The notes beneath the pieces are model-generated. The model was not told the DNA's origin and did not search any database. It was given only the letters and a program-made list of their open reading frames with translations. 64,000 nt of DNA from Oscillospiraceae bacterium NTUH-002-81 (GTDB taxonomy: Bacteria; Bacillota; Clostridia; Lachnospirales; Lachnospiraceae): assembly GCA_032620915.1 (NCBI GenBank), contig CP136052.1, forward strand, positions 1,836,501 to 1,900,500, read 5' to 3'. Of the stretch, positions 6,339-15,933 are shown piece by piece (within the stretch, counting starts at the first letter, position 1; every line of letters begins with the position of its first letter). Made by a program: the position numbers and the translations under genes.

Positions 6339-9300
6339 GTGTCGTACTTTAATATTGTAGCGGAGACATCGGAGAATACCGTTGTTACGGAATATGAGCC
6401 GATGAAAAAGCATTCTGACAGTTATCAGAGTGAAGCGGAACTGGAACAGGAGTTTATCCGTTTGCTTTGTGAACAGGGATATGAGTATCTGCCTATTCAC
6501 ACGGAGAATGACCTGATTGCCAATCTTCGTAGAATGTTAGAGAAATTGAATCATTACCAGTTTTCTGATACAGAGTGGGATGCTTTTTTCAAAAATATCG
6601 TTGCTAATCCCAATGAACATATTGTGGAAAAGACCCGGAAGATACAGGAGGATAATGTCCAGGTTCTGATCCGTGATGACGGTTCTTCCAAGAATATCAC
6701 ACTTATAGATAAAAAGAATATTCACAATAACAGACTGCAGGTTATCAATCAGTACAGGGTGAATGCTGCCACAGGGAACAATGGGGGCAGCCTGGGATGT
6801 GCGATTGGTACAGAGAACGGTGCAAAGTATGATAACCGCTATGATGTTACAGTATTGGTCAACGGTTTACCGCTTGTGCATATTGAACTGAAACGAAGAG
6901 GTGTTGCTATCCGGGAAGCATTCAACCAGATCAACCGTTATCAGAGAGACTCTTTCTGGGCCGGATCGGGATTGTACGAGTACATTCAGATTTTTGTCAT
7001 TTCCAACGGTACGAATACAAAGTATTATTCCAACAGCACCAGGAGAAATGCAGAAAAGGAACAGGAGAAGCGGGGAGCAAGTAAGACTAAAACCAGTAAC
7101 AGCTTTGAGTTTACCTGCTTCTGGGCAGATGCCAATAACCGTGTAATTCCTGATCTAATTGATTTTACAAAGACCTTTTTCTCAAAACACACAATTTTGA
7201 ATATTCTTACAAAGTATTGTATTTTCACATCGGAGGATATGCTGATGGTCATGCGCCCGTACCAGATCACGGCTACAGAGAGAATCCTCAATCGGATTGA
7301 AATTGCGAACAATTATAAGAAGTATGGAAGCGTTGCGGGAGGTGGATATATCTGGCATACGACGGGGTCAGGAAAAACCCTGACTTCTTTTAAAACAGCC
7401 AGACTGGCATCGAAGCTTCCTTATATTGATAAGGTGTTGTTTGTAGTGGATCGTAAAGATCTGGATTATCAGACAATGAAAGAATATGATCGTTTTGAAA
7501 AAGGTGCCGCTAATAGCAATACTTCGACAACGATATTAAAACGGCAGTTGGAAAACCCAGATGTACATATTATCATTACGACCATACAGAAACTGGCTAC
7601 TTTTATAAAAAAGAATCCGGGACATGAGGTATATATGAAGCACATCGTCATTATTTTTGATGAGTGTCATCGCAGTCAGTTTGGCGATATGCATACAGCG
7701 ATTGTAAAGAATTTTAAAAAGTATCATTTGTTTGGATTTACGGGGACGCCGATTTTTTCTGTAAATGCAGGTAAAGCAAAGAATCCGGGATTTTTTACCA
7801 CAGAACAGACCTTCGGGGATCAGCTTCACAGTTATACAATTGTTGACGCAATCAATGATAAAAATGTTCTTCCCTTTAGAGTTGATTATATTAAAACAAT
7901 GGATGAAGAGGAAGAAATTACAGATGAAATGGTTTGGGATATTAACCGCGAAAAGGTTATGATGGCGCCTGAACGTATCCACATTGTGACACAGTATATA
8001 CTGGAACATTTTGATCAGAAAACATATCGCGGGGATAAAACCTACATATATAATACGCTGACAAATATTTCGGAGGTAGCTTCTGCCAGACAGGATGAAG
8101 TCGAGGAAGTTAAGAGAAAACAGCGGATCAATGGTTTTAACTCTATTTTTGCGGTGTCAAGTGTGCCGATGGCAAAACTTTATTATCAGGAATTTAAAAA
8201 ACAGATGGCAGCAGACCCAACCAAAAGGTTACGTGTTGCGACTATTTTCAGTTATGGTGCAAATGAGGAAGAAGCAGATGGTATTCTGGATGAAGAAAAT
8301 TCGGAAGATACGTCTGCACTTGATCAGCCATCCAGAGATTTCCTTGAAGAAGCTATCAAGGATTACAATGAAATGTTTCACACAAACTACGATACATCCA
8401 GTGACAAATTTCAGAATTATTATAAGGATGTATCCCTTCGCATGAAGAATAAGGAATTGGATATTCTGATTGTGGTAAATATGTTCCTCACAGGTTTTGA
8501 TGCCACGACTATGAATACGTTGTGGGTGGACAAGAATTTGAAAATGCATGGACTGATACAGGCATTTTCCCGCACCAACCGTATTTTGAATTCCATTAAG
8601 ACTTTTGGAAATATTGTGTGTTTTCGAAATCTGCAAAAACGTGTGGACAATGCGATTTCCTTGTTTGGAGATAAAAATGCCGGAGGTATTGTCTTATTAC
8701 AAAGTTTTAAAGATTATTATTATGGTTATGAGTCTGTTGACGGAAAGCAAATGCCTGGTTATGTGGATATGATAGAAGAATTGAACAGAAAGTTTTCTTT
8801 GTCAGAACCACAGATTATCGGAGAACAGAGACAAAAAGAATTTATTGCTTTGTTTGGCGCAATTTTACGCATGAGAAACCTGTTGCTTTCCTTTGATGAG
8901 TTTAAGGGAAACGAACAGATTTCGGAGCGTGACTTACAGGATTACCTTGGCCGTTATCAGGATTTGCGGGATGAATGGAAACGCAGGCGCAAGAAGAGCA
9001 CAGATATTACAGATGATGTTGTATTTGAAATTGAATTGATCCGACAAATAGAAATCAATATTGATTATATTTTGATGCTTGTAAAAAAGTATCATGATAC
9101 GCATTGTGAGGATAAGGAAGTATTGATAACCATCAATAAGGCGATCGATGCCAGCCCGGAGCTGCGCAGTAAAAAACAGCTTATTGAAACTTTTATTGCA
9201 GGGATCAATGATGTGGATGATATTATGCATGAGTGGCATGAATATGTGGTAGAGCAGCGTAACCATGATCTTGAACAGATTATTGCTGAAGAGAGATTAA

Positions 9301-9617
9301 AGCCAGAGGATACGAGAAAGTTTATGGAAAACTCATTTCGAGATGGAGAAATCAAAACAGCAGGGACAGATATTGACAAAATTATGCCGCCAATTTCGCG
9401 TTTTGGCGGGGGAAGAGAAAAGAAGAAGCAGGGAGTTATTGATAAATTGAAAAATTTCTTCGAGAAATATTTTGGCATTGGTGGCTCATCAACTTTTGTG
9501 CAGGAAGGACAGAGACTGGTAACGTATGATTTTGAAAATCATAGGGAAGTATCAAAGGTAGCGGAACCAGAAGTGCCTTATGGAAGTGATTTCAAACAGA
9601 AGGGAGAAAAGAAGTAA
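6339..9617 (+). CDS. hsdR: Type I restriction enzyme R subunit HsdR
   Basis: A full-length 1,092-residue HsdR motor-nuclease. The start is GTG 6339 with AAGGAGG 7 bases upstream. The N-terminal PD-(D/E)xK nuclease region includes YDVTVLVNGLPLVHIELKRRG (ELK near residue 182). The helicase core has Walker A HTTGSGKT (about 339-346), DECHR (about 440) and the GFTGTP motif (about 465), then a helicase C-terminal domain with FLTGFDA. It would translocate DNA past a methylase core and cut when two complexes meet. It needs HsdM and HsdS; HsdM is not in the window and HsdS is half-size, so activity depends on genes elsewhere. Low GC and codon use differ from downstream housekeeping genes, suggesting horizontal origin. 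Confidence 0.93.
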   Translation: MSYFNIVAETSENTVVTEYEPMKKHSDSYQSEAELEQEFIRLLCEQGYEYLPIHTENDLIANLRRMLEKLNHYQFSDTEWDAFFKNIVANPNEHIVEKTRKIQEDNVQVLIRDDGSSKNITLIDKKNIHNNRLQVINQYRVNAATGNNGGSLGCAIGTENGAKYDNRYDVTVLVNGLPLVHIELKRRGVAIREAFNQINRYQRDSFWAGSGLYEYIQIFVISNGTNTKYYSNSTRRNAEKEQEKRGASKTKTSNSFEFTCFWADANNRVIPDLIDFTKTFFSKHTILNILTKYCIFTSEDMLMVMRPYQITATERILNRIEIANNYKKYGSVAGGGYIWHTTGSGKTLTSFKTARLASKLPYIDKVLFVVDRKDLDYQTMKEYDRFEKGAANSNTSTTILKRQLENPDVHIIITTIQKLATFIKKNPGHEVYMKHIVIIFDECHRSQFGDMHTAIVKNFKKYHLFGFTGTPIFSVNAGKAKNPGFFTTEQTFGDQLHSYTIVDAINDKNVLPFRVDYIKTMDEEEEITDEMVWDINREKVMMAPERIHIVTQYILEHFDQKTYRGDKTYIYNTLTNISEVASARQDEVEEVKRKQRINGFNSIFAVSSVPMAKLYYQEFKKQMAADPTKRLRVATIFSYGANEEEADGILDEENSEDTSALDQPSRDFLEEAIKDYNEMFHTNYDTSSDKFQNYYKDVSLRMKNKELDILIVVNMFLTGFDATTMNTLWVDKNLKMHGLIQAFSRTNRILNSIKTFGNIVCFRNLQKRVDNAISLFGDKNAGGIVLLQSFKDYYYGYESVDGKQMPGYVDMIEELNRKFSLSEPQIIGEQRQKEFIALFGAILRMRNLLLSFDEFKGNEQISERDLQDYLGRYQDLRDEWKRRRKKSTDITDDVVFEIELIRQIEINIDYILMLVKKYHDTHCEDKEVLITINKAIDASPELRSKKQLIETFIAGINDVDDIMHEWHEYVVEQRNHDLEQIIAEERLKPEDTRKFMENSFRDGEIKTAGTDIDKIMPPISRFGGGREKKKQGVIDKLKNFFEKYFGIGGSSTFVQEGQRLVTYDFENHREVSKVAEPEVPYGSDFKQKGEKK

Positions 9618-9621
9618 TATA

Positions 9622-9888
9622 ATGGCGATAACAGAAAATGAACTTATTCGAAAGGCATTGTCGTTATATCCGTATATACAGAATCAAACGATATCACATG
9701 GACGTGCAGCGGAACTGCTAGGAATCAGAAAATCAGAGTTGATTGAGCTGTATGATAAGCTGGGCTATTCTTATTTGGATATGATCTGGGATGAGTTAGA
9801 TGATGAATTGAATACGTTCAGACGACTAAAATCGGATCCACCACTGATGCCGGGGAGGAAAATCCATGAAAATAAGAATTACTTTTGA
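9622..9888 (+). CDS. UPF0175-like small protein
   Basis: An 88-residue protein starting at ATG 9622, four bases after the hsdR stop, so probably cotranscribed. The core SLYPYIQNQTISHGRAAELLGIRKSELIELYDKLGYSYL resembles the UPF0175 family, with a helix-turn-helix-like GRAAELLGI segment, members of which often act as the antitoxin or DNA-binding partner of a second small protein. The C-terminus overlaps the start of the next gene by 23 bp. The function in a restriction operon is unknown; an antitoxin or regulator role is inference. Confidence 0.6.
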   Translation: MAITENELIRKALSLYPYIQNQTISHGRAAELLGIRKSELIELYDKLGYSYLDMIWDELDDELNTFRRLKSDPPLMPGRKIHENKNYF

Positions 9889-10201
9889 GAGGCCATATTT
9901 CGAGGAAGAAACTATCCTTGCACTGACGTCCCATGATCTGGATGATTTTTATGTGGAAGCGAACGAGGTGGATCGCCTGAATCTGTTTTTTGTGCTGGAA
10001 ACATCTCTGCACAGGTTTCAAAGGGAAAACCGCAGGAAAGCGGCTGCACGCTGCGCCTTTCTCATGGCGTATTATCTGTTCGTTCCCCTGACGCCTCCGG
10101 CTTCGTCGGAACTGGCGAGGTTTTATATCGACCAGGCGCTGGCATGGGAGGATACGCCGGAGTACCGCCAGTGGAAAAAACTGATAGAAGAAGGAAATTG
10201 A
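9866..10201 (+). CDS. Hypothetical 111-aa protein coupled to the UPF0175 gene
   Basis: I do not recognise this family. It begins at ATG 9866 with a GGGGAGGAAAA ribosome site inside the UPF0175 gene, overlapping it by 23 bp. The N-terminal 30 residues look beta-rich (MKIRITFERPYF), the rest helical with an FLMAYYLFVPLTPP hydrophobic stretch and a Trp-containing tail. There is no signal peptide or clear catalytic motif. The tight coupling suggests the two proteins act together, as in toxin-antitoxin pairs; no toxin fold is evident. GC rises within this gene toward the level of the downstream chromosome. Confidence 0.5.
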   Translation: MKIRITFERPYFEEETILALTSHDLDDFYVEANEVDRLNLFFVLETSLHRFQRENRRKAAARCAFLMAYYLFVPLTPPASSELARFYIDQALAWEDTPEYRQWKKLIEEGN

Positions 10202-10258
10202 AACTGATATAAGGAGATTTTAACATCAGAAGATTTTATTAAGAAAAGGAGCTATCAC

Positions 10259-10876
10259 ATGAAAGTATTATTATTGAACGGAAGTCCGCGAAAAAGCGGC
10301 AACACATCCATCGCACTGGAGGAAATGAGAAAAGTATTTGAAGCAGAGGGGGTAGAGGTAGAGATTGTCCAGGTGGGGAATCAGGCTGTCCGGGGCTGCG
10401 TCGCCTGTGGCGGCTGCGGAAAACTGGGGAAATGTGTGTTTGATGATGTGGTCAACGAACTGGCGCCCAAATTTGAGGCGGCAGACGGTCTTGTGGCTGC
10501 CAGCCCGGTCTATTATGCCTCGGCCAATGCGACGTTGATCGCGGTGCTGGATCGGCTGTTTTACAGCACCCACTTTGACAAAACGATGAAAGTCGGGGCA
10601 AGTGTGGTCTGTGCACGGCGCGGTGGATGTTCGGCTACCTTTGATGAGCTGAACAAGTATTTTACCATATCCAATATGCCGATCGCGTCCAGCCAGTACT
10701 GGAACTTGATCCATGGCCGAACCCAGGGAGAAGCGGCGATGGATGAAGAAGGCAGGCAGACGATGCGTGTGCTGGCAAGAAACATGACATTTCTGATGAA
10801 AAGTATTGCTTTGGGAAAAGAAGCGTTTGGACTGCCGGAAACGGAAGAACGGGTGGCAACAAATTTTATCCGGTAG
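10259..10876 (+). CDS. Flavodoxin-fold NAD(P)H-dependent FMN reductase
   Basis: A 205-residue protein of the flavodoxin-like fold family. The N-terminus LLLNGSPRKSGNTSIALEE is the typical phosphate-binding loop for FMN in NADPH-dependent FMN reductases and iron-sulfur flavoproteins. The segment RGCVACGGCGKLGKCVFDD is a Cys cluster often seen in this family, where it may bind a cluster or act in thiol chemistry. ASPVYYASANATLIAVLDR is the conserved flavin-contact region. ATG 10259 follows an AAAAGGAG site. It stands alone before a hairpin terminator. The likely role is electron transfer or quinone/nitro compound reduction; the natural substrate is unknown. Confidence 0.82.
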   Translation: MKVLLLNGSPRKSGNTSIALEEMRKVFEAEGVEVEIVQVGNQAVRGCVACGGCGKLGKCVFDDVVNELAPKFEAADGLVAASPVYYASANATLIAVLDRLFYSTHFDKTMKVGASVVCARRGGCSATFDELNKYFTISNMPIASSQYWNLIHGRTQGEAAMDEEGRQTMRVLARNMTFLMKSIALGKEAFGLPETEERVATNFIR

Positions 10877-10983
10877 GGAATGCAAAAGAGTGTTGCAAGG
10901 ATGGACTCTCTGTGTTACACTCTTAAAGTCAGACAAAGGGAATGAGATTCTCCCTAAGTAAAATTTACTTGAACCGCTTATTA

Positions 10984-11031
10984 AGCTGATGACTTCTGCG
11001 ATAAAAAGAACGCAGATAGTCTCAGCTTTTT
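10984..11031 (+). terminator. Intrinsic terminator or attenuator before the antiporter gene
   Basis: AGCTGA-GACT-TCTGCG (10984-11000) pairs with CGCAGA-AGTC-TCAGCT (11011-11027), with small bulges and an A-rich 10-base loop, then five T residues. It ends 22 bases before the ATG of the antiporter gene, so it may end the reductase transcript or attenuate the next gene. Confidence 0.7.
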
Positions 11032-11053
11032 CTGCGTTTAAAGGAGGATTTTT

Positions 11054-12135
11054 ATGTTATTGAGTGTTTCACTGATCCTGATTGTAGGCATGTCTATGGG
11101 GTGGATATGCCAGAGACTCAAATTGCCGGGGCTGCTTGGCATGTTGATGACGGGCATGATCCTGGGGCCTTATGCTCTGGGGCTTCTGGATGGGAGCATC
11201 CTTGGTATCTCGTCGGAGCTTCGCAAAATGGCGCTGATCATCATATTGACGCGGGCAGGCCTGGGGCTGGATCTGTTGGGGCTGAAAAAGATGGGAAGGT
11301 CGGCAGTGCTCATGTGTTTTGTCCCGGCGAGCTTTGAACTGCTGGGGATGCTTTTCCTTGCACCGAAGCTGCTGGGCATCACATGGCTGGAAGCTGCCGT
11401 CATGGGAGCTGTGCTGGCGGCGGTTTCCCCTGCGGTTGTCGTTCCGCGGATGGTGAAACTGATGGAGGAAGGATATGGGGGGGAAAGAAGGCATCCCGCA
11501 GCTGATTCTTGCCGGTGCATCGGTGGACGATGTGTACGTGATCGTGTTATTTTCCACCTTTGTGGGCATGATGCAGGGAGAAGGTGCGTCCCTCATCCGT
11601 TTCGTGAATATCCCGGTTTCTATTTTCCTGGGGATCGCCATCGGGCTGTGCATTGGCGTCCTGCTGGCAGTTTTTTTCCAGAAGTTCTGCGCTGATCGCA
11701 ATTATGTTTATCGGTATCGGGCTGCAGAGAAAGCGGGAGGCTGTTGCAAAAAGACTGTCGGTAAAATATGGGAAACTGTGGGTCGCGGCAGAGGTGTTTC
11801 TGTTTGTGCTGGTGGGGGCAACAGTGAATATCGGGTATCTGAGTAAGGTTGGCATCCGGGCGCTGGTGCTCATCGTGGGCGCGCTGTTGTTCCGCATGCT
11901 TGGTGTATTTGTATGCCTGTTGGGCACCGGCCTGAAAGGAAAAGAAAAGGCGTTCGTGATGCTGGCCTATACGCCGAAAGCCACGGTGCAGGCGGCCATT
12001 GGCGGCATTCCGCTTTCGCTGGGGCTTGCCTGCGGGGATATGGTACTGACCGTGGCGGTGCTTGCCATTGTACTGACCGCGCCCCTTGGCGCATTTGCCA
12101 TTGACTTATCCTATAAAAAGCTGCTGTCGCTCTGA
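11054..12135 (+). pseudogene. Cation:proton antiporter (CPA family), frameshifted and internally deleted
   Basis: Three overlapping frames together resemble a CPA-family Na+/H+ or K+/H+ antiporter. Frame 1 (from ATG 11054, good AAAGGAGG) gives the first helices (LPGLLGMLMTGMILGPYALG to MVKLMEEGYGG). At a G7 run (11477-11483) the reading moves to a second frame (GIPQLILAGASVDDVYVIV to LLAVFFQKF); six G would keep frame. Near 11,690 it moves again to a third frame (ALIAIMFIGIGLQRK to the TGA at 12133-12135). At the second break about 30-40 residues expected in the family seem missing, so this is not only a base-call problem. A group II intron begins about 30 bp after the stop. The gene is probably inactive. 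Confidence 0.75.
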
Positions 12136-12166
12136 AAATTCATAGTGACTGATAAATTTGCTAATA

Positions 12167-14972
12167 GTGTGACACGTTCTACGCCGAAAACGGTGGGAAT
12201 AACCGACAAAAGCGTAGCCTAAAGTCACAAATAATTTAATAAATGTGGTTTTAGAGAACTGCATAACTGAAATTTCAAATGAAGGGGTAACGCCCTGAAG
12301 GGAATTCACTAATACTCCGAATAGCGTTAGTCGGATACAGACGATTAAGGTTATAAGCTCGGGGAAGTCGTGCGAAGCACACCCTAACACTGCAAGGTGA
12401 GGAAAGGTTTGTAGAGGTACAAGCTGTGTGTGACAGTGCGGGTGGGGTTGCCATATGGTTAGAATGACCAGTAAGGCGGTCTGACAAAATTCCGAATGTA
12501 CGGCTCTAAACGAATGGCTGGCAGAAATGCCAGTGTACCAGTAGGTACGCAAGTGGGGTAAAGTAAAAGTTGTTAGTATGAAATACCCTCTGTGTTTACA
12601 GGACACAGGTATCTATAAAGATAATACTTGCAGGGCTAAAGGAATGACCTAAGTGACAACAATCCTAAGTTATGTGGAACGTGGAAAGCAACCAATACGG
12701 GAACTGACTGTATCAGTGACAAAGTACCGTAGTTGTGTCGAAAAGGAAAGGTATAAAGGAATCCTTTCTACAATAAGCACATTTATGGTTGTGAGAGTAG
12801 TGGCACAGTACCGATGAAACCGTGATAACAAGCGGTGGAGGGATAGCCACAAGCCGATACTAAGATTTCCTTTATGTCTATATAGTAATCACCAAATGGA
12901 GATTTTCATAGCTGTCGAGGTGAGACGAAGAAAAAATCATTCTCCAATAAGGAGTTGGTTACTATGGCAAAACGAATTGTAAATAAAGCAGAAAGAAATG
13001 CAGAAAGATATGACGCAAAAGAAACTGGATATCAGTTATATGAAGGCAGTCTGAAAGGTAATAAATTTGACAGGCTTATGCCCCTGATAGTATCAGAGCA
13101 GAATATCATACTTGCATATCGGAATATCTGCAAAAATAACGGGAGCAAAACCCCTGGAACAGATGGGAAGACAATAACAGAAATTCAGTCACTCCCAATC
13201 GAAACGGTCATTAAAACCGTCAGAAATAAATTGAACTTTTATCAGCCTAAAAAGGTCCGGCGTGTAGAAATACCAAAAGACAATGGAAAAACCAGACCAT
13301 TAGGAATCCCAAGTATATGGGATAGACTGATACAGCAATGTATTCTGCAAATACTGGAACCGATTTGTGAAGCAAAATTTCATGAACGAAATAATGGGTT
13401 CAGACCATACAGGTCAACGCAAAATGCGATTGCTCAATGCTATAAAATGGCACAGTTGCAAAATCTGCATTTTGTAGTAGATGTGGACATTGTTGGATTC
13501 TTTGACAATATTGACCATAATAAGCTGATTCGGCAGTTGTGGGGACTTGGAATACAGGACAGGAAACTGATTATGATAATCAAACAGATGCTAAAAGCAG
13601 AAATCCTGTTTAATGACATTGTAATTACCCCGGAAACAGGTACACCACAGGGGGGATTTTATCCCCACTTCTTGCAAATGTAGTATTGAATGAGCTGGAC
13701 TGGTGGATTGCTAATCAATGGGAGATGTTTAAAGTCAAAGATGGAAAATCCGGACTGGAATTTTACAGGACTGATAAGGAGGGAAATATCCTCACAATAG
13801 ACAGGTCACCAAAGTGGAAAAAGCTGAGGGAAAAGACAGAACTTAAAGAAATGTACATCGTAAGGTATGCAGACGATTTTAAGATATTCTGTCGGGACTA
13901 TGTAACAGCTAAGAAAGCCATGTATGCAACAAAACTATGGCTTGCAGAACATTTACATCTGCAAACAAGTGATGAGAAATCTGGAATCACAAACTTGCGT
14001 AAGAACTATACAACTTTTCTTGGAATCAAATTTAAAGTTGTTCCAAAAGGTGATAAATGGATAATCCGTTCACATATAGCCGACAAAAGTAAAGATAAGG
14101 TTATCAATAAGCTGCGGACTGTCTGGAAAGATATCAAAAATCCAAGCAAGCAAAGCGAAATTGATAAAAACATAAGTCTTTACAATTCAATGGTTATGGG
14201 TATGCACAATTATTATTGTATGGCAACAATGGTATCAGCAGATTTTGCAGAAATCGCCTATAAAGTGAATGGGAAAAGTAACGGTATGAACCACAATAAC
14301 CGATGTTTTCCGATAACAAAAACGGGTGAGATAACCAGTAAATTTATCCAACAAAAGTATGGAAAGTCAAAGCAGTTCCGATGGATAAAAGGAAGAATGA
14401 TTATTCCAGTAGGGTATGTGGCGTATGAATATCCAAAATACAAAAGGCGGGAAGTCAATAAATATGTGAGGAAGTATTCAGACATCGAAAACTGTATCAG
14501 TTATGATGTTATGAAATATATGATGGGAAATGCACATCTTTATCCGACCTTGGAGATGGCAGATAATGCCCTTTCAAGGTATATAGCACAAAAAGGAAAA
14601 TGTGCAGTAACACACAATGCCCTGTCAATAACAGACATGGTATGTATACACATAAAACCGTGCAAAGGTGAGCGAAATGACACATATAGGAATTTGATAA
14701 TTTTATCCAAAGATGTGTCAAAATTGGTTGATGCAACAGAAAATAAAGTAATAAAGAAACTGTTGCAGAATTTAACATTGACCGTGGAAATGCAAGAAAA
14801 AAATAAACAAACTCCGAAAATACAGGGAGTTGGAAGAAATACAATTCGAGGACTATATAGGCACTAAAATGTAATCTTAGTCGGTGGAACGCCGTGTGAT
14901 GGGAAACTATCACGCACGGTGTGGAGTGGGGGAAAAGCCCGAGGTGGTAACACCAGAGGCTTACCTATCACT
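12167..14972 (+). mobile_element. Group II intron, nearly complete
   Basis: The 5' end GTGTGAC (12167) fits the GUGYG start of group II introns. About 800 bases of structured noncoding RNA (domains I-III and the start of IV) precede the encoded reverse transcriptase. Domain V is clear at about 14888-14923: a GCCGTGTGAT / ATCACGCACGGT stem with a GAAA tetraloop and a CGC triad at 14890-14892. Domain VI follows (AAGCC...GGCTT) and the 3' end lies near TTACCTATCAC, about 14970. The 3' boundary is uncertain by a few bases. It is inserted between the antiporter pseudogene and the oxidase gene, in the plus orientation, harming no visible coding sequence. Confidence 0.88.
12964..14867 (+). pseudogene. 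ltrA: Group II intron reverse transcriptase/maturase (LtrA type), frameshifted
   Basis: The start is ATG 12964, 9 bases after AAGGAG. Frame 1 covers RT motifs 0-4: PKDNGKTRPLGIPSIWDRLIQ, NGFRPYRSTQNAI, DVDIVGFFDNIDH and GTPQGG. At a G6 run (13650-13655) the frame fails; seven G would give PQGGILSPLLANVVLNELD and continue into the second frame. That part carries the YADD active site (VRYADDFKIFC), the maturase domain X, and a C-terminal HNH-like remnant (KGKCAVTHNALSITD, then IHIKP where HHK(T/I)P is usual), so the endonuclease may be weak. The joined protein would be about 635 residues. The single-base change could be a sequence error. Confidence 0.88.
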
Positions 14973-15051
14973 ATTCTTCCGGAAACATTGGAGATTCGCT
15001 AAGATAAACGTATCAGGTGACTGATCAAAAAGAAATCTGGAGGGATAAGCA

Positions 15052-15447
15052 ATGTTAAATGAAGCAGTGATCAACGTATTAAAAAATGGCATGTGGGATC
15101 TGGCAACCTGCGCAAACGGAGAGCCCAATGTGGTGCCCGTTGCCTTTAAGGATGTGACGGAGGACGGCAAGCTGGTGGTAGGAGATGTTTTCCTGGAGAC
15201 CACATTGAACAATATCCGCGCAAACGGCGGAAAGATTGCCATTTCTGCATATGATGCACAGAGCCTGGAGGGATATCAGATCAAGGGAACGGCGGAATAT
15301 GTGACAGAGGGAGCTGTCGTTGACACCTTCAAGGCGATGGTCGAGAAGATGTTCAACGGTGCGGCGACTGCCAAGGGTGCCCTGATCATCACACCTGCCA
15401 AAGTCATCGTTACGACACCGGGTGCGGACAACAAGAAAGAGATTTAA
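15052..15447 (+). CDS. Pyridoxamine 5'-phosphate oxidase-family flavoprotein
   Basis: A 131-residue FMN-binding split-barrel protein. It begins at ATG 15052 after GGAGGGATAAGCA. The fold signature is visible as MWDLATCANGEPNVVPVAF, then the dimer-core LVVGDVFLETTLNNIRANGGKIAISAY and SLEGYQIKGTAEYVTEG. Members bind FMN, F420 or haem and act on small molecules; the substrate here is unknown, and true PNPOx activity is not implied. It lies just after the group II intron and before an HxlR regulator transcribed the same way, a common pairing for redox-responsive genes. Confidence 0.8.
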   Translation: MLNEAVINVLKNGMWDLATCANGEPNVVPVAFKDVTEDGKLVVGDVFLETTLNNIRANGGKIAISAYDAQSLEGYQIKGTAEYVTEGAVVDTFKAMVEKMFNGAATAKGALIITPAKVIVTTPGADNKKEI

Positions 15448-15492
15448 GGAAAGAAGCACTCATAAATTTCATAGTTACTTTTAAAACGAGCA

Positions 15493-15534
15493 CCTTCAGG
15501 CTATAATGGAACAAACGAATAGCTTGAAGGTGAC
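15493..15534 (+). promoter_or_regulatory. Promoter and operator of the HxlR regulator
   Basis: Arms 15493-15506 and 15521-15534 form an inverted repeat (ACCTTCAGGCTAT against ACCTTCAAGCTAT, one mismatch in 13). The left arm overlaps a TATAAT -10 box (15504-15509). This geometry is typical of an autorepressor site. The hxlR ATG is 6 bases after the right arm. Confidence 0.7.
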
Positions 15535-15539
15535 TTTAT

Positions 15540-15924
15540 ATGGCGAAATATAAGAAAAAATTAGACGATGATATCCGCTGTCCGCTGGAATACGGACTGG
15601 CGATCTTTGGCGGCAAATGGAAATCGCGCATCATCTGTGTACTGGCGGCGAAGGAAAGGCTGCGCTACAGTGCCCTTCGGAAGGAAATGTACAACATTAC
15701 AGATGCGGTGCTGGCGGCCACGCTGAAGGATCTGATGGAAGACGGGATCGTTGACCGAAAATCCTATGACGAGATCCCGCCCCGGGTGGAATATTTCCTG
15801 ACGCAAAAAGGGCGCGTCCGTTGTGCCCATTTTGCAGAGCATCTGTGCGTGGTCGGACATTTTTTATAAGGAAGACAGTGAAAATAAAATGGTGCAGTGC
15901 CAAAAATGCGATCATCGCAGATAA
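15540..15924 (+). pseudogene. HxlR-family transcriptional regulator with a +1 shift near its end
   Basis: The winged helix is intact: CPLEYGLAIFGGKWKSRIICVL opens the classic HxlR domain, followed by LRYSALRKEMYNITDAVLAATLKDLMEDGIV and PRVEYFLTQKGR. After this, at AAAAAGGG (15805-15812), the frame ends prematurely at 15869. The next frame continues exactly as the family does, SVVPILQSICAW then a Cys-containing tail ending CQKCDHRR at 15922-15924. One base fewer would give a normal 127-residue regulator. The protein probably binds the inverted repeat at its own promoter. The break is more likely a base-call error than a real loss. Confidence 0.8.
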
Positions 15925-15933
15925 GGGGAAAAG

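Noticed and set aside
12106..12606. A 166-codon open frame on the minus strand inside the intron's 5' part
   Set aside because: It lies in the RNA domains of the group II intron and has no family features; the structure of the intron explains the sequence.
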